NCBI RefSeq assembly: GCF_024298845.1
Contig: NZ_CP101156.1
Location: 2,790,001-2,854,000 of the forward strand
DNA length: 64,000 bases
Origin: Natronosalvus amylolyticus
Lineage (GTDB): Archaea > Halobacteriota > Halobacteria > Halobacteriales > Natrialbaceae
Reading direction: 5' to 3'
Under the pieces are notes generated by a model. The model was not told where the DNA came from, ran no database searches, and saw only the letters and a program-made list of their open reading frames with translations. The translations under genes and the position numbers were made by a program. Shown here piece after piece: positions 24,935 to 33,892 of this stretch (position 1 is its first letter; every line of letters starts with the position of its first letter).

Positions 24935-25804
24935 ATGTCACTGCCAACCGAACTCGCGTTCGCCGCACAGCGAATTGCCCTCGAAAACGGGCTCACACAG
25001 GCTGAGCTCTTCGAGTACGTCTTCGACGACACGGCTCTCGCCCTGTCGTTCGTCCTGAACATCGCCCTCGCCGGTTTCACCATCCTGGGAATCGCCTACC
25101 TCGGGCGGAACCTGACCGATCCGCGGTCGAAGATGATCGCCATCTCGCTGATGCTCATCTCGGTCGTCTCGATCTCGAGCTATACGGGGCTCACATCGGG
25201 GCTCACACTGAGCGTCATCGAGATGCCGAGCGGTCACCCCGCCGAAGGGACGGTGACGGCCGGCGAAGACGGCGTCCTGACCATGTGGGGACGGTACCTC
25301 ACCTGGACGTTCTCGACACCGTTCATCCTGATCGCCCTCGGGATGATCGCTGGCTCGAACTGGACGAAGATCCTCACAACCGTCGCTTTCACCATCGCGA
25401 TGTGTATCACCGGCCTGGCAGCCGCGTTGACCACCTCGAGTCTGGTCATGCGCTGGTGGTGGTTCGTGATCAGTTCGATCTTCTTCCTCGTGATCGTCTA
25501 CGTCATCCTCGTCGACTGGACGGCCGAGGCCCAAAAGACCGGAACCGGAGACCTGTTCAACACCCTCAAACTGCTCACCGTCGTCGGCTGGTTCGGCTAC
25601 CCGATCCTGTGGGCACTCGGCGTCGAAGGGTTTGCAATCCTCGACGTGGCCATCACCTCGTGGGGCTACAGCATCCTCGACATCATCACCAAGTACATCG
25701 TGACCTTCGTCGCGATGTTCTACGTGATCAAAGAACCCGACGCGATCACTGGCGGCGCCGACTACGGCTCGAGCCTCCCCGGATTCACGCCGGCTGACGA
25801 CTGA
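24935..25804 (+). CDS. hop: Halorhodopsin, light-driven chloride pump
   Basis: 289-residue seven-helix microbial rhodopsin. In helix C the sequence RYLTWTFSTPFILIALGM gives Thr123, Ser127 and Ala134 at the positions of Asp85, Thr89 and Asp96 of bacteriorhodopsin. This TSA triad marks the inward chloride pumps. The B-C loop SVIEMPSGHPAEG is a halorhodopsin signature, and the retinal Schiff-base lysine is K253 (LDIITKY) with Asp249 one turn before. It ends with the PADD tail seen in halorhodopsins. The start at 24935 (MSLPTELAF) removes an unrelated upstream extension. The lycopene cyclase and Brp genes follow on the same strand, supplying retinal. The chromophore pocket and pump motif are complete, so it should be functional. 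Confidence 0.95.
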   Translation: MSLPTELAFAAQRIALENGLTQAELFEYVFDDTALALSFVLNIALAGFTILGIAYLGRNLTDPRSKMIAISLMLISVVSISSYTGLTSGLTLSVIEMPSGHPAEGTVTAGEDGVLTMWGRYLTWTFSTPFILIALGMIAGSNWTKILTTVAFTIAMCITGLAAALTTSSLVMRWWWFVISSIFFLVIVYVILVDWTAEAQKTGTGDLFNTLKLLTVVGWFGYPILWALGVEGFAILDVAITSWGYSILDIITKYIVTFVAMFYVIKEPDAITGGADYGSSLPGFTPADD

Positions 25805-25818
25805 TCGTACACTCGAGA

Positions 25819-25867
25819 CCACGCCGGCGGGAAACTGATCCCGAACCACGCCGGCGGGTAACCGATC
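25819..25867. repeat. Tandem near-repeat of 22 bases after hop
   Basis: Two copies, 25819-25840 and 25846-25867, both beginning CCACGCCGGCGGG and ending in GATC, with two mismatches and a 5-base spacer. They lie in the 266 bp between hop and the lycopene cyclase gene. Confidence 0.7.
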
Positions 25868-26070
25868 ACGCTGGCTGCAGCACAACGACGAACTCGCCAC
25901 GACCGTCGTCGAGCCGCGAACGCACACTCGAGGCCGCTCGAGACCTGGGCCACGGATGCCTGGACGCGTGTTACGCCTCCCACGGACCGCCTCGCAACAC
26001 GTTTGCCGGGGGCCTCTCGTAACATTCAGACGGAAATCCTCGAAACAGCCATCAACACACCACCGACCCA

Positions 26071-26850
26071 ATGACTGCCCCACTCACGTACTTGCAGGTG
26101 CATATGCTGTTCATCGTCCCGCCCATCCTCGTCCTCGGGTGGCTCGCCTACAGACGTGAGGAGGCCTGGTGGGGTCCAAAGCCGCTCTCGGGCCTGGCGA
26201 TCATGATCGTCCTCGCCGTCGTCTACACCACGCCGTGGACCAACCACCTCATCCCGGCCGACGTCTGGTGGTACGGCGAGGGGGCGGTCATCGCCAGGAT
26301 CTGGCACACGCCGGTCGAAGAGTACCTTTTCTTCGTCTTACAGCCGATCCTGACGGCGTTCTGGCTGTTCCAGATCCCGCGCGTCGATGATCGGTCGCTG
26401 TGGATCCCGACCCACCACCGCGTAGTCGGTGGGCTCGCGGGGCTCGCCATCTGTGCCGTCGGACTCTGGCTTACCCGTGGGACGTCGACGTACTATCTCG
26501 GGTGGCTCCTGGCCTGGGCCGGCCCGATTCTCGCCATCCAGTGGAGCTTCGGGATCACCTACCTCTGGGGGCTGCGCCGTCACTGGTTGCTCGCCGTCGG
26601 CGTGCCGACGCTGTACCTCTGGGCCGTCGACTGGCTCGCTATCAGCCTCGGGGTCTGGGTCATTTCCGGCACCCACACCGTCGGTCTCAGCCTGCTCGGG
26701 CTCCCTATCGAGGAAGCGCTGTTTTTCCTCGTGACGAACGTCTTCCTCGTTCAGGGAATCGTCCTCTACCTGTGGCTGCTCGAGCGAGCGCACGAGGTGC
26801 CGACACTCGCCGCGGTGGTCGAGCGGTCGATAGATCCCAATGGACGCTGA
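26071..26850 (+). CDS. crtY: Lycopene beta-cyclase (archaeal CrtYcd-type fusion)
   Basis: 259-residue integral membrane enzyme that closes both ends of lycopene to give beta-carotene, the precursor of retinal. It is the two-repeat form: each half contributes about three helices and a P(V/I)EExLFF motif, at about 81-88 (PVEEYLFF) and 212-219 (PIEEALFF), equivalent to the CrtYc/CrtYd subunits of actinobacteria and to the N-terminal domain of fungal CarRA. The ATG is at 26071. The 3' end overlaps the next gene by 11 bases, so translation is probably coupled. Downstream of halorhodopsin, its role in chromophore supply is clear. Confidence 0.95.
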   Translation: MTAPLTYLQVHMLFIVPPILVLGWLAYRREEAWWGPKPLSGLAIMIVLAVVYTTPWTNHLIPADVWWYGEGAVIARIWHTPVEEYLFFVLQPILTAFWLFQIPRVDDRSLWIPTHHRVVGGLAGLAICAVGLWLTRGTSTYYLGWLLAWAGPILAIQWSFGITYLWGLRRHWLLAVGVPTLYLWAVDWLAISLGVWVISGTHTVGLSLLGLPIEEALFFLVTNVFLVQGIVLYLWLLERAHEVPTLAAVVERSIDPNGR

Positions 26851-27916
26851 ACTCCCGAATCGGGAGCGTCAAACCGACGGCGTCCCTACCGTCACGAGCG
26901 TGAACGCTCGAGAACGAACCCGGTCGTGGGCCAGACGGGGTGCACTCGCGACCGTCCTCGGGGGCGTCTTGCTCTCGAGTGTCGCCGTCGTGCTGTCGCT
27001 CCCGATGTGGATCCAGTTTCTCCCGTTTGCGATCAGCGTCGTCGTCTTCGGCCTCCCTCACGGCGCGGTCGATCACCTCGTTCTCCCCAGAGCCCGCGGT
27101 GAACTCCCTCGCTGGCGGTCGGTGCTCGGCGTTGGCATCCTCTATTTCCTGGTTGGTGGGGCCTATACCGTCCTGTGGCTCCTCGAGCCAGCCGTCGCCT
27201 TCGGCTCGTTCATCCTCGTGACTGCCCTCCACTGGGGACAGGGGGACGTCTACGCTCTTCGGGTCTTCGAAGGGACACCCTATCTCGAGTACGGCCTGAA
27301 TCGCACGGGTACCCTCGCCGTCCGTGGTTCGATTCCGATGCTCGTTCCGCTCGTGGCCTTCCCCGGCGAGTACGAGCGCGTCGCCACGGCCATCGTCGGC
27401 CTGGTCGATCCAGACGCAGTGACGGCTCTCGAACCGGCGTTCACGACCACGGGCCGGACCGTCGTCGCTCTCGGCCTCGGCACGGTGATTCTCGCTACCC
27501 TCGGGCTGGGGTACCTCCGCACCGACGACAGGGGGACCTGGTTCGTAGACGCCCTCGAGACTCTCGGCCTCGTCGGATACTTCGCTCTCGTGCCACCGAT
27601 CCTCGCTATCGGTCTGTACTTCTGTCTGTGGCACTCGCTGCGGCACATTCTTCGAACGATGGTGCTCGACCCGGTCGCTCGCGGGGCGCTCGAGGATGGC
27701 GACAGCCGACGCGCCTGGCGTCGATTCGCCCGCGACGCGGCACCGCTCACCTTCGGTGGGCTGGCCGTCATCGGGTTGCTCGTCCTCGTCCTCCCGCGGA
27801 CACCGGGCGGTCTGGATGAGACGCTGGGGCTCTACCTGATCGGTATCGCCGTGTTGACGCTCCCTCACGTCGTCGTCGTGACGCTGCTGGACCGGATCGA
27901 AGGGGTCTGGCGCTGA
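26840..27916 (+). CDS. brp: Brp/Blh-type beta-carotene 15,15'-dioxygenase
   Basis: 358-residue multi-helix membrane protein of the Brp/Blh family, which cleaves beta-carotene symmetrically to two retinal molecules with a His-coordinated iron. Conserved histidine motifs are present in order: GLPHGAVDH (about 73-81), LHWGQGD (about 132-138), WHSLRH (about 263-268) and LPHVVVV near the end. The 45-residue N-terminal extension is polar and probably disordered. The start overlaps the 3' end of crtY by 11 bases. The order hop-crtY-brp makes a compact pump-plus-chromophore operon. Confidence 0.93.
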   Translation: MDAELPNRERQTDGVPTVTSVNARERTRSWARRGALATVLGGVLLSSVAVVLSLPMWIQFLPFAISVVVFGLPHGAVDHLVLPRARGELPRWRSVLGVGILYFLVGGAYTVLWLLEPAVAFGSFILVTALHWGQGDVYALRVFEGTPYLEYGLNRTGTLAVRGSIPMLVPLVAFPGEYERVATAIVGLVDPDAVTALEPAFTTTGRTVVALGLGTVILATLGLGYLRTDDRGTWFVDALETLGLVGYFALVPPILAIGLYFCLWHSLRHILRTMVLDPVARGALEDGDSRRAWRRFARDAAPLTFGGLAVIGLLVLVLPRTPGGLDETLGLYLIGIAVLTLPHVVVVTLLDRIEGVWR

Positions 27917-28138
27917 ACCGCCCTGGAACAGGTGCGTGTAAATTGTCGATACTTGTGCCAGCCTGGGGCCACGACTGGTATTCCGACTCCGAGTCCGCCC
28001 ACGCCTCGAGCGACGGGTGACGACGTACTATCGTTGTGACATATTACCCGACCTCCGTCAGAAACCACTCATTGGCGTTGCCGTCTCGGTACCAGCGACC
28101 GGACACGAGGACCGCATTGGTGTCGTACGGACGTTTCA

Positions 28139-30043
28139 TTACTCGTTAGTGACGATATCGACCGTCCAGTTCCCGTCCGCTTCGACGTTGATCCAGCAGA
28201 CCCCGCTCGCAGCGTACGACCGGGAGTTATCGAACGGTCCAGTCTGATTGACGAGTTGCTCCCAGCTTCCATCCCTACCGTAGCCGTCGACGATGAAGGG
28301 ACCTTCACCGTCGTGTGTCACGTCGAGACTGAGTCCGCCTTCGGCCCACAGTGGGCCGATGAACCCCGATCCTTCGCCACTCGTCTCGAGTGGCGGATCC
28401 TCGAGATCGTCACTGTGTACTTCGGGTTGTTCGAGACTGACCGACCACGGCCCGTCCGTATCGACCTCGAGCTTGTAGGTTCCGTCACTGACGACCAGTA
28501 TCGACTCACCGCTGTCTCCGTTCGCCGACGTAACCAGCCGTTCGTTTGGCACCTTACCGTCGATAGCTTGCAGTTCGACGACGAGTTCGCCATCGCTCTC
28601 GTGGGACGCGGTGAGAATCCCTTCGGAGAGGTCGAACGGCTCGGTTTCGCCAGATACTGCTCCCTCGAACCGGTGGGTGTGTCCGCTCTCGAGGATTTGT
28701 CCCTCGGGCCGCGACTCGTTTTCCGCTTCGCCATCACTGTCGTCGCTCTCCTCGATTCCGTCGACGAGGTCGGAGGGTGTGATGACGTCGAGTCCTCGGT
28801 GCTCGATGTGATCGAGGAGATGTTCGAAGTCGTCGAGGGACATGGCATCACCTTCGACGTCTTCCTCGTCGAGGATCGGGGGGATTCTAATCACGGTGAG
28901 TTGACGATACTGATCGCAGAGGTTGATGTGGCGACGAACGCCGTTGCGGAGTGCGGGTCCCCAGATGACTGGTGTCATGTGCATTCCGGTTGGCGGGGCA
29001 CCGGCCGGGCAACTCCCGAAGAGGAAACCGGATTCGTGGAGCTCTCGAACGATGGTGTGGGTCGTGTCGTCCATTCGTCGCCAGTCGGGCGCAAAGAAGT
29101 GGCGCGCCCCATCCGGAAAGCCGTGATCTGCAAGGGAGTTCCGGGCGGTGCCAATAACCGTTCGTTGTCGGTCTTCCGGCTGTTCGGTGATATCTCGCTC
29201 CGAGCGTGGATACGAACAGACGTCCCAACCGCGGTCTCGGAGTTGCCGTAATTCGGGGAAATCCACTCGTCCCTCACCACCAACCCGTCCAGGGTCGACG
29301 GGAACTGCACCGGCCCAGCCGCGTTCCTCGAGCAATTCTGCGGCAATCTCGTAGTGAGAGTCGTGTCCGCCGTAGAACGCGAGAATCGCTTTTCCGTTAT
29401 CGACGGCCTCGGTACGTCGGAGGTCATCGACGACGATTCGAGTTGGGCCGCCCTCGGGACCGACTGCGACGATGTTCAGTTGGCTCACGTCCGAAAGAAC
29501 TGGTTCGCCCTCTGGTTTGTGTTCGTACCCACAGTCGAGTCGGAACCACCCATCGAATTCGTCTGGTATCGGCCGGACGGTCGTCAGCCGTTGGTCCCGC
29601 GTCGGTGCGATGAACTCGACGACGACGCGACTCACTTCCTCGGCCTTTATCGCCACCGAGGTATCCCATCCCTCGAGGTCGAGTCCCTCGGGAAAGAAGC
29701 GCCGCATCTCGGCATTTTCGCCGTCGCTTTTCAGGACTGCCGCCTGTGAACCGGTCCGTGCCTCGTCCGGGGCGGCTTCGATGTGGCCAGTTCGTGCTTC
29801 CCATCGGTCGAGGTTCTCGAAGTCAGAGAGGACCTCACCGGTATCGATGGCTGGCCATCGCACGTCGCTACTTTCGGCCGTACTCTCTCCGTTCGAATCG
29901 CTTCCGTTCACGGTGTTTTCGTTCGGCTCTTCTCCGGTGATCTCGCTCGTTTCGTTGGGGAGATACTCTGTACACCCGGCCAGTGTGGCCGATGTCACGC
30001 CGAGTGTTGCCAAAGCGCGTCGTCTGGAAATCGTTTCTCTCAT
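28139..30043 (-). CDS. Polysaccharide-deacetylase-like Tat lipoprotein, catalytic motifs degenerate
   Basis: 634 residues. Tat signal with RRRALATLGVTSAT and lipobox LAGC (Cys24), so a lipid-anchored surface protein. A beta-sandwich (about 70-210) precedes a NodB-like barrel (about 215-430). Where active enzymes have the metal-binding TFDDG, this one reads AFYGGHDSHY, and the HTxxH motif is absent (CSYPRSERD). The fold is recognisable from GWDVxxxP, GARHFFAPDW and the closing DFEHLLDHIEHRGLDVITPSDL. The C-terminal 190 residues hold two further beta domains with a similar layout. The ATG at 30043 was preferred to a GTG at 30061. It is related to the proteins at 42.4 and 46.5 kb. It probably binds rather than deacetylates glycan. 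Confidence 0.78.
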   Translation of the reverse strand: MRETISRRRALATLGVTSATLAGCTEYLPNETSEITGEEPNENTVNGSDSNGESTAESSDVRWPAIDTGEVLSDFENLDRWEARTGHIEAAPDEARTGSQAAVLKSDGENAEMRRFFPEGLDLEGWDTSVAIKAEEVSRVVVEFIAPTRDQRLTTVRPIPDEFDGWFRLDCGYEHKPEGEPVLSDVSQLNIVAVGPEGGPTRIVVDDLRRTEAVDNGKAILAFYGGHDSHYEIAAELLEERGWAGAVPVDPGRVGGEGRVDFPELRQLRDRGWDVCSYPRSERDITEQPEDRQRTVIGTARNSLADHGFPDGARHFFAPDWRRMDDTTHTIVRELHESGFLFGSCPAGAPPTGMHMTPVIWGPALRNGVRRHINLCDQYRQLTVIRIPPILDEEDVEGDAMSLDDFEHLLDHIEHRGLDVITPSDLVDGIEESDDSDGEAENESRPEGQILESGHTHRFEGAVSGETEPFDLSEGILTASHESDGELVVELQAIDGKVPNERLVTSANGDSGESILVVSDGTYKLEVDTDGPWSVSLEQPEVHSDDLEDPPLETSGEGSGFIGPLWAEGGLSLDVTHDGEGPFIVDGYGRDGSWEQLVNQTGPFDNSRSYAASGVCWINVEADGNWTVDIVTNE

Positions 30044-30347
30044 GTTGTCCGTTCGGTCCACTTCGCGGCATTTGGTGATGGATTGGATAAGACCGGTTCA
30101 ACTCGTAGAACAGTTCGTCACGGTGACTCGAGTGTGGCTGGTGTGGCCGGTTTGGAACTCACCACGGCCGAAACCGGGTTTATAGACGTATTAAACGGTG
30201 TATCTGCTGGGGAACCGTGCTGAAACCCCTCGAGAGAACGTGGCTCGCCGTTCTCCCCATCCGTCTCTCAGCCATCTTTCGCTTCCGAGGAAGTCGTTTT
30301 ACTCGATATTAATAATCACCCCGCAGCCACGATGCTCGAGTATCTCA
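30044..30347. promoter_or_regulatory. Divergent promoter region of the 28139-30043 and 30348 genes
   Basis: 304 bp. A/T-rich elements GGGTTTATAGACGTATTAAAC at about 30176-30196 and ACTCGATATTAATAATC at about 30301-30317 are candidate promoters. No gene seen. Confidence 0.4.
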
Positions 30348-32012
30348 ATGAAAGCTACCGTATCGAACGACGGGCAGCACCCGACCCAGGACGGGGACCG
30401 AATGGAAGCGTTGCTCATCGGTATCGACGCTGGGTGTCTCTCGGTGTTTGATCGCCTCGCAGAAGAAAACGTCATTCCGCATCTCCAGTCGCTGCTCGAG
30501 GACGGCGTGGCCGGTCCACTCGAGTCTCAGGTGCCACCATGGACGCCGAGTGCATGGCCATCGATGTTTACCGGAGTGAACCCTGGAAAGCACGGTGTCT
30601 ACGGATTCACCGGCTTCGACGGCTACGATTTTCACGTCGTCAAAGGCAATGACGTCAAGGCCCACCGGCTCTGGACGCTGCTCGATCAGCACGACCGCTC
30701 GAGCGTCGTCGTCAACGTCCCGGTGACACACCCGCCGGACGAGATCGAGGGGGCCATCATTCCGGGATTTATCGGCCCCGAAAACCCACCGTGTCACCCT
30801 GAGGGCATCCTCGACGACGTACGCGATGCGATTAGCGAGTACCGTGTCTATCCACGCTATTCCAGGGGTGACGACTCGCTCTCGGATGCCGAAAAAATGG
30901 ACGAGTACTGTACGCTCGTTCGGATGCGTGGCGAGGCGTTTCAGTACCTCTCCGACCGGTTCCATCCTGATTTCGGCTTCCTCCAGTTTCAGAAAACCGA
31001 CACGGTCTTTCACGAGTTCGACGGCGACTGGGAGAAGGTCAAACAGGTGTACGCCGCGACGGACGAACAGATCGGTGCGGTTCTCGAGGCCTGTGATCCG
31101 CGACGAGTGTTCGTCGCGAGCGATCATGGCATGGGGCGATACGAGAAGCCCGAATTTCGTGTCAACGCATTTCTCGAGGACGCTGGCTACCTCGAGACGA
31201 CTCTCGGCGGCAAGGGGATGCCGACGTGGAACGTGATGCGAGACGACCTTCGAGACGGCGAACAGGCAGAAACGTGGGAGCCGAGCACGACCGAGCGTCT
31301 CGCGGCCTCACTGGCGAGCGTCGGGATAACGACCCACCGAATAGGACAGGTGCTTGAACGACTTGGTCTCGTGGATGTGGCGAAAGCACGCGTCCCCGAT
31401 GGCGTCGTCCGCACCGGCAACGAACAGGTGGACTTCCCGGCGTCCACGGCGTACGTTCGTGCGCGAACCGAACTGGGCGTTCGAATGAACGTCGAGGGAC
31501 GGGATCCTGCAGGAAAGGTTCCTTCGGCAGAGTACGAGACCGTTCGCGCCGAACTCATCGAAGAACTGGAGTCGGTGACCGCTCCCGATGGCGAACCTGT
31601 CTTTCAGGAGGTGGCTCCCCGGGAAGCGTTTTTCGAGGGGCCGTACACCGACCGAGCGGTCGACATCGTTACCGTCCCGAACGACTTCCAGCATTTCCTG
31701 TCGGCCCAACCGTCCGAACAATACTTCGTCGAGACGACCGAGCCCTGGAACCACAAACTCGACGGCATATTCGTCGCCGCCGGCGATGGAATCGACGAGA
31801 CACGATCCGTGGATGCTGCTCACCTGTTCGACATCGCACCGACCATCCTCGCGTCGCTTGACGTTCCGTATAGCGACCGAATGGATGGTCGCGTCCTGCC
31901 AATCGTTGAACCAACCGAGGCCATAGCCTACCCGTCGTACGTATCCACGGAACGGAAGTCCGTGGATTCGGCCGTCGAAAGCCGACTCGAAGAACTGGGG
32001 TACGTGGAGTGA
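30348..32012 (+). CDS. Alkaline-phosphatase-superfamily phosphodiesterase/phosphotransferase
   Basis: 554 residues, type I phosphodiesterase/nucleotide pyrophosphatase family. Metal-site segments: ALLIGIDAGC near the start, the nucleophile region VPPWTPSAWPSMFTGVNPGKHGVYGF, and ASDHGMGRYEKP. Late segments (PSTAYVRARTELGVRMNVEGRDPAGKVP and HLFDIAPTILASLDVPYSDRMDGRVLP) are typical of the archaeal and cyanobacterial AP-like enzymes found in glycan clusters. There is no signal peptide, so it is cytosolic or peripheral. The ATG at 30348 was chosen; a second at 30402 (MEALLIGIDAG) is equally possible. It is followed by the carbamoyltransferase on the same strand. The natural substrate may be a phosphodiester on a sugar or lipid; unproven. 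Confidence 0.82.
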   Translation: MKATVSNDGQHPTQDGDRMEALLIGIDAGCLSVFDRLAEENVIPHLQSLLEDGVAGPLESQVPPWTPSAWPSMFTGVNPGKHGVYGFTGFDGYDFHVVKGNDVKAHRLWTLLDQHDRSSVVVNVPVTHPPDEIEGAIIPGFIGPENPPCHPEGILDDVRDAISEYRVYPRYSRGDDSLSDAEKMDEYCTLVRMRGEAFQYLSDRFHPDFGFLQFQKTDTVFHEFDGDWEKVKQVYAATDEQIGAVLEACDPRRVFVASDHGMGRYEKPEFRVNAFLEDAGYLETTLGGKGMPTWNVMRDDLRDGEQAETWEPSTTERLAASLASVGITTHRIGQVLERLGLVDVAKARVPDGVVRTGNEQVDFPASTAYVRARTELGVRMNVEGRDPAGKVPSAEYETVRAELIEELESVTAPDGEPVFQEVAPREAFFEGPYTDRAVDIVTVPNDFQHFLSAQPSEQYFVETTEPWNHKLDGIFVAAGDGIDETRSVDAAHLFDIAPTILASLDVPYSDRMDGRVLPIVEPTEAIAYPSYVSTERKSVDSAVESRLEELGYVE

Positions 32013-32091
32013 TCGTTCCGATAGCGACGACCTTACGACGAATCGTTTGGATGGCACAACGAACCAAAACGGCACGACAAAGACCCACACC

Positions 32092-33852
32092 ATGACGTAT
32101 ACTCTCTCACTGAAACCGGCTATCGATCTCTACGGCCAGCACGATCCGAGCGCAGCGCTCTTCGCCGATGGCGAACTGTTATTTGCAATCGAAGAAGAGC
32201 GACTGACTCGGGAGAAACACGCCGTCGACACCTTCCCGGAACAGGCGATTCGGGCCTGCCTCGAGTACGAAGCTATCGAACTCGACGACGTGGAGAAGAT
32301 CGTTCTTCCATACCAGCCGAAACTCCGACGAAAGATCCTCGGCCACTATCTGCGGAACACGTTCCAGCTCGATAGCAATCTCCGAAAGATCTCACACCTT
32401 CAGAACGTCGCCAGAGACCTGTTTATGGCACAACTCGCGCCGACTCGTCTCGTCGAAAACCGCCTCGAGGGAATCGGTACGCCGGTCCCCCCGATCGACT
32501 GTCGACCACACCACGAGTGTCACGCGGTGAGCGCGTTCCACCCGTCGTCGTTCGACGAGGCGATGGTACTGACTGCCGACGCGAAAGGCGAGTACGATTC
32601 GACCGTCGTCTGGCACGCCACGTTCGATGGGCTCACTCGAGTCCGGACGTACGAGCATCCGAACAGCTGGGGGTTGTTCTACGCCGCCATCACGAACTAT
32701 CTGGGCTACCGGATGTTCAACGGCGAGGGGAAAGTAATGGGGCTCGCTCCGTACGGCGAGGAAAACCCCGAAATCGAGGCCTTGCTCCGTCGAACGATCG
32801 AGACGGGCGTCGACTACGACGTGACCGGACTGACCGGGCGCTGGGGAACCGAACACGGCGTCCGAGCCCTCGAGGACCTGTTCGATCGCCCACGGTCGAC
32901 GACGACCGAAACGTTCGATCAGTTCGAAAAAGACCTCGCCTACACCGCCCAGAAGCTACTGGAGGAGTCGGTTACGTCCATTGTCCAGGAGTATACCGGT
33001 CAGATCGATACGGGCAATGTCGGTCTCGCTGGTGGCGTCATCCTCAACTGCAAGTTGAACAAGGCCATCATGGAACTCCCGTCGGTCGACGAGCTGTTCA
33101 TCCAGCCGGTCGCTCACGACGCTGGTCTCGCCCTGGGCGGTGGCTGGATCGACCGTCACCCGGACGAGGTCGCCCCGATGAGTGACGTATATTTCGGTCC
33201 ACAGTACGAAAACGACCACATTCGCCAGCTTCTCGAGACGAACAAAATCGCCTACACCGAACCGGACGACCTCGAACGACAGGTCGCCGAACTGATCGCG
33301 GATGGTGCACTGGTCGGCTGGTTCCAGGGTCGCCTCGAGCTGGGGCCTCGAGCGCTCGGTAACCGCAGTATCCTCGCGGACCCGCGAACGACCGACTCGC
33401 GCGACCGAGTCAACCGCTTCGTCAAGCACCGAGAAGAGTGGCGTCCGTTCGCCCCGTCGATGACCAGATCTGCGGCCGACGACTACCTCGAAAACGCGAC
33501 GGAAAGCCCGTATATGATCAAGACGTTCGACGTGAAACCCGAGCGCCGTGACGAGGTAAGTGCGGTCGTCCATCCGGGTGACGACACGACTCGGCCACAG
33601 ACCGTGACCAAAGCGCAGAATCCGCGTTACCATCGACTGCTCACGGCGTTCGAGGAGATCACCGGCGTTCCGGTTCTCCTCAACACCTCGTTCAACGATC
33701 ACGCCGAGCCAATCGTCAATACGCCGACAGAGGCGCTCAAGGACTTCTACGGGATGGGGCTCGACGTCCTCGTCCTCGAAGATCTTCTCGTGACGAAGCC
33801 TCATTCGAACAGCCTCGAGTCGGCTGGGATAGCGGACGGTCGGTGCCTTTAG
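32092..33852 (+). CDS. NodU/TobZ-family O-carbamoyltransferase
   Basis: 586 residues. Carbamoyltransferases of this family move the carbamoyl group of carbamoyl phosphate, through carbamoyl-AMP, to a sugar hydroxyl. The N-terminal ASKHA-type domain (about 1-370) has GQHDPSAALFADGELLFAIEEER, the metal-binding HHECHAVSAFHPS and the strand AMVLTADAKGEYDSTVVW. The C-terminal domain (about 400-585) has RLELGPRALGNRSILADPR and PVLLNTSFNDHAEPIVNTP. The ATG at 32092 is supported by the conserved start; a TTG at 32047 is not. It sits 80 bases after the phosphodiesterase gene and 41 before the nucleotidyltransferase. The neighbourhood implies that a surface glycan is carbamoylated. Confidence 0.92.
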   Translation: MTYTLSLKPAIDLYGQHDPSAALFADGELLFAIEEERLTREKHAVDTFPEQAIRACLEYEAIELDDVEKIVLPYQPKLRRKILGHYLRNTFQLDSNLRKISHLQNVARDLFMAQLAPTRLVENRLEGIGTPVPPIDCRPHHECHAVSAFHPSSFDEAMVLTADAKGEYDSTVVWHATFDGLTRVRTYEHPNSWGLFYAAITNYLGYRMFNGEGKVMGLAPYGEENPEIEALLRRTIETGVDYDVTGLTGRWGTEHGVRALEDLFDRPRSTTTETFDQFEKDLAYTAQKLLEESVTSIVQEYTGQIDTGNVGLAGGVILNCKLNKAIMELPSVDELFIQPVAHDAGLALGGGWIDRHPDEVAPMSDVYFGPQYENDHIRQLLETNKIAYTEPDDLERQVAELIADGALVGWFQGRLELGPRALGNRSILADPRTTDSRDRVNRFVKHREEWRPFAPSMTRSAADDYLENATESPYMIKTFDVKPERRDEVSAVVHPGDDTTRPQTVTKAQNPRYHRLLTAFEEITGVPVLLNTSFNDHAEPIVNTPTEALKDFYGMGLDVLVLEDLLVTKPHSNSLESAGIADGRCL

Positions 33853-33892
33853 TGACCGTATAAGAAAACGTGGCTGGGGACGAGCGCCACCC

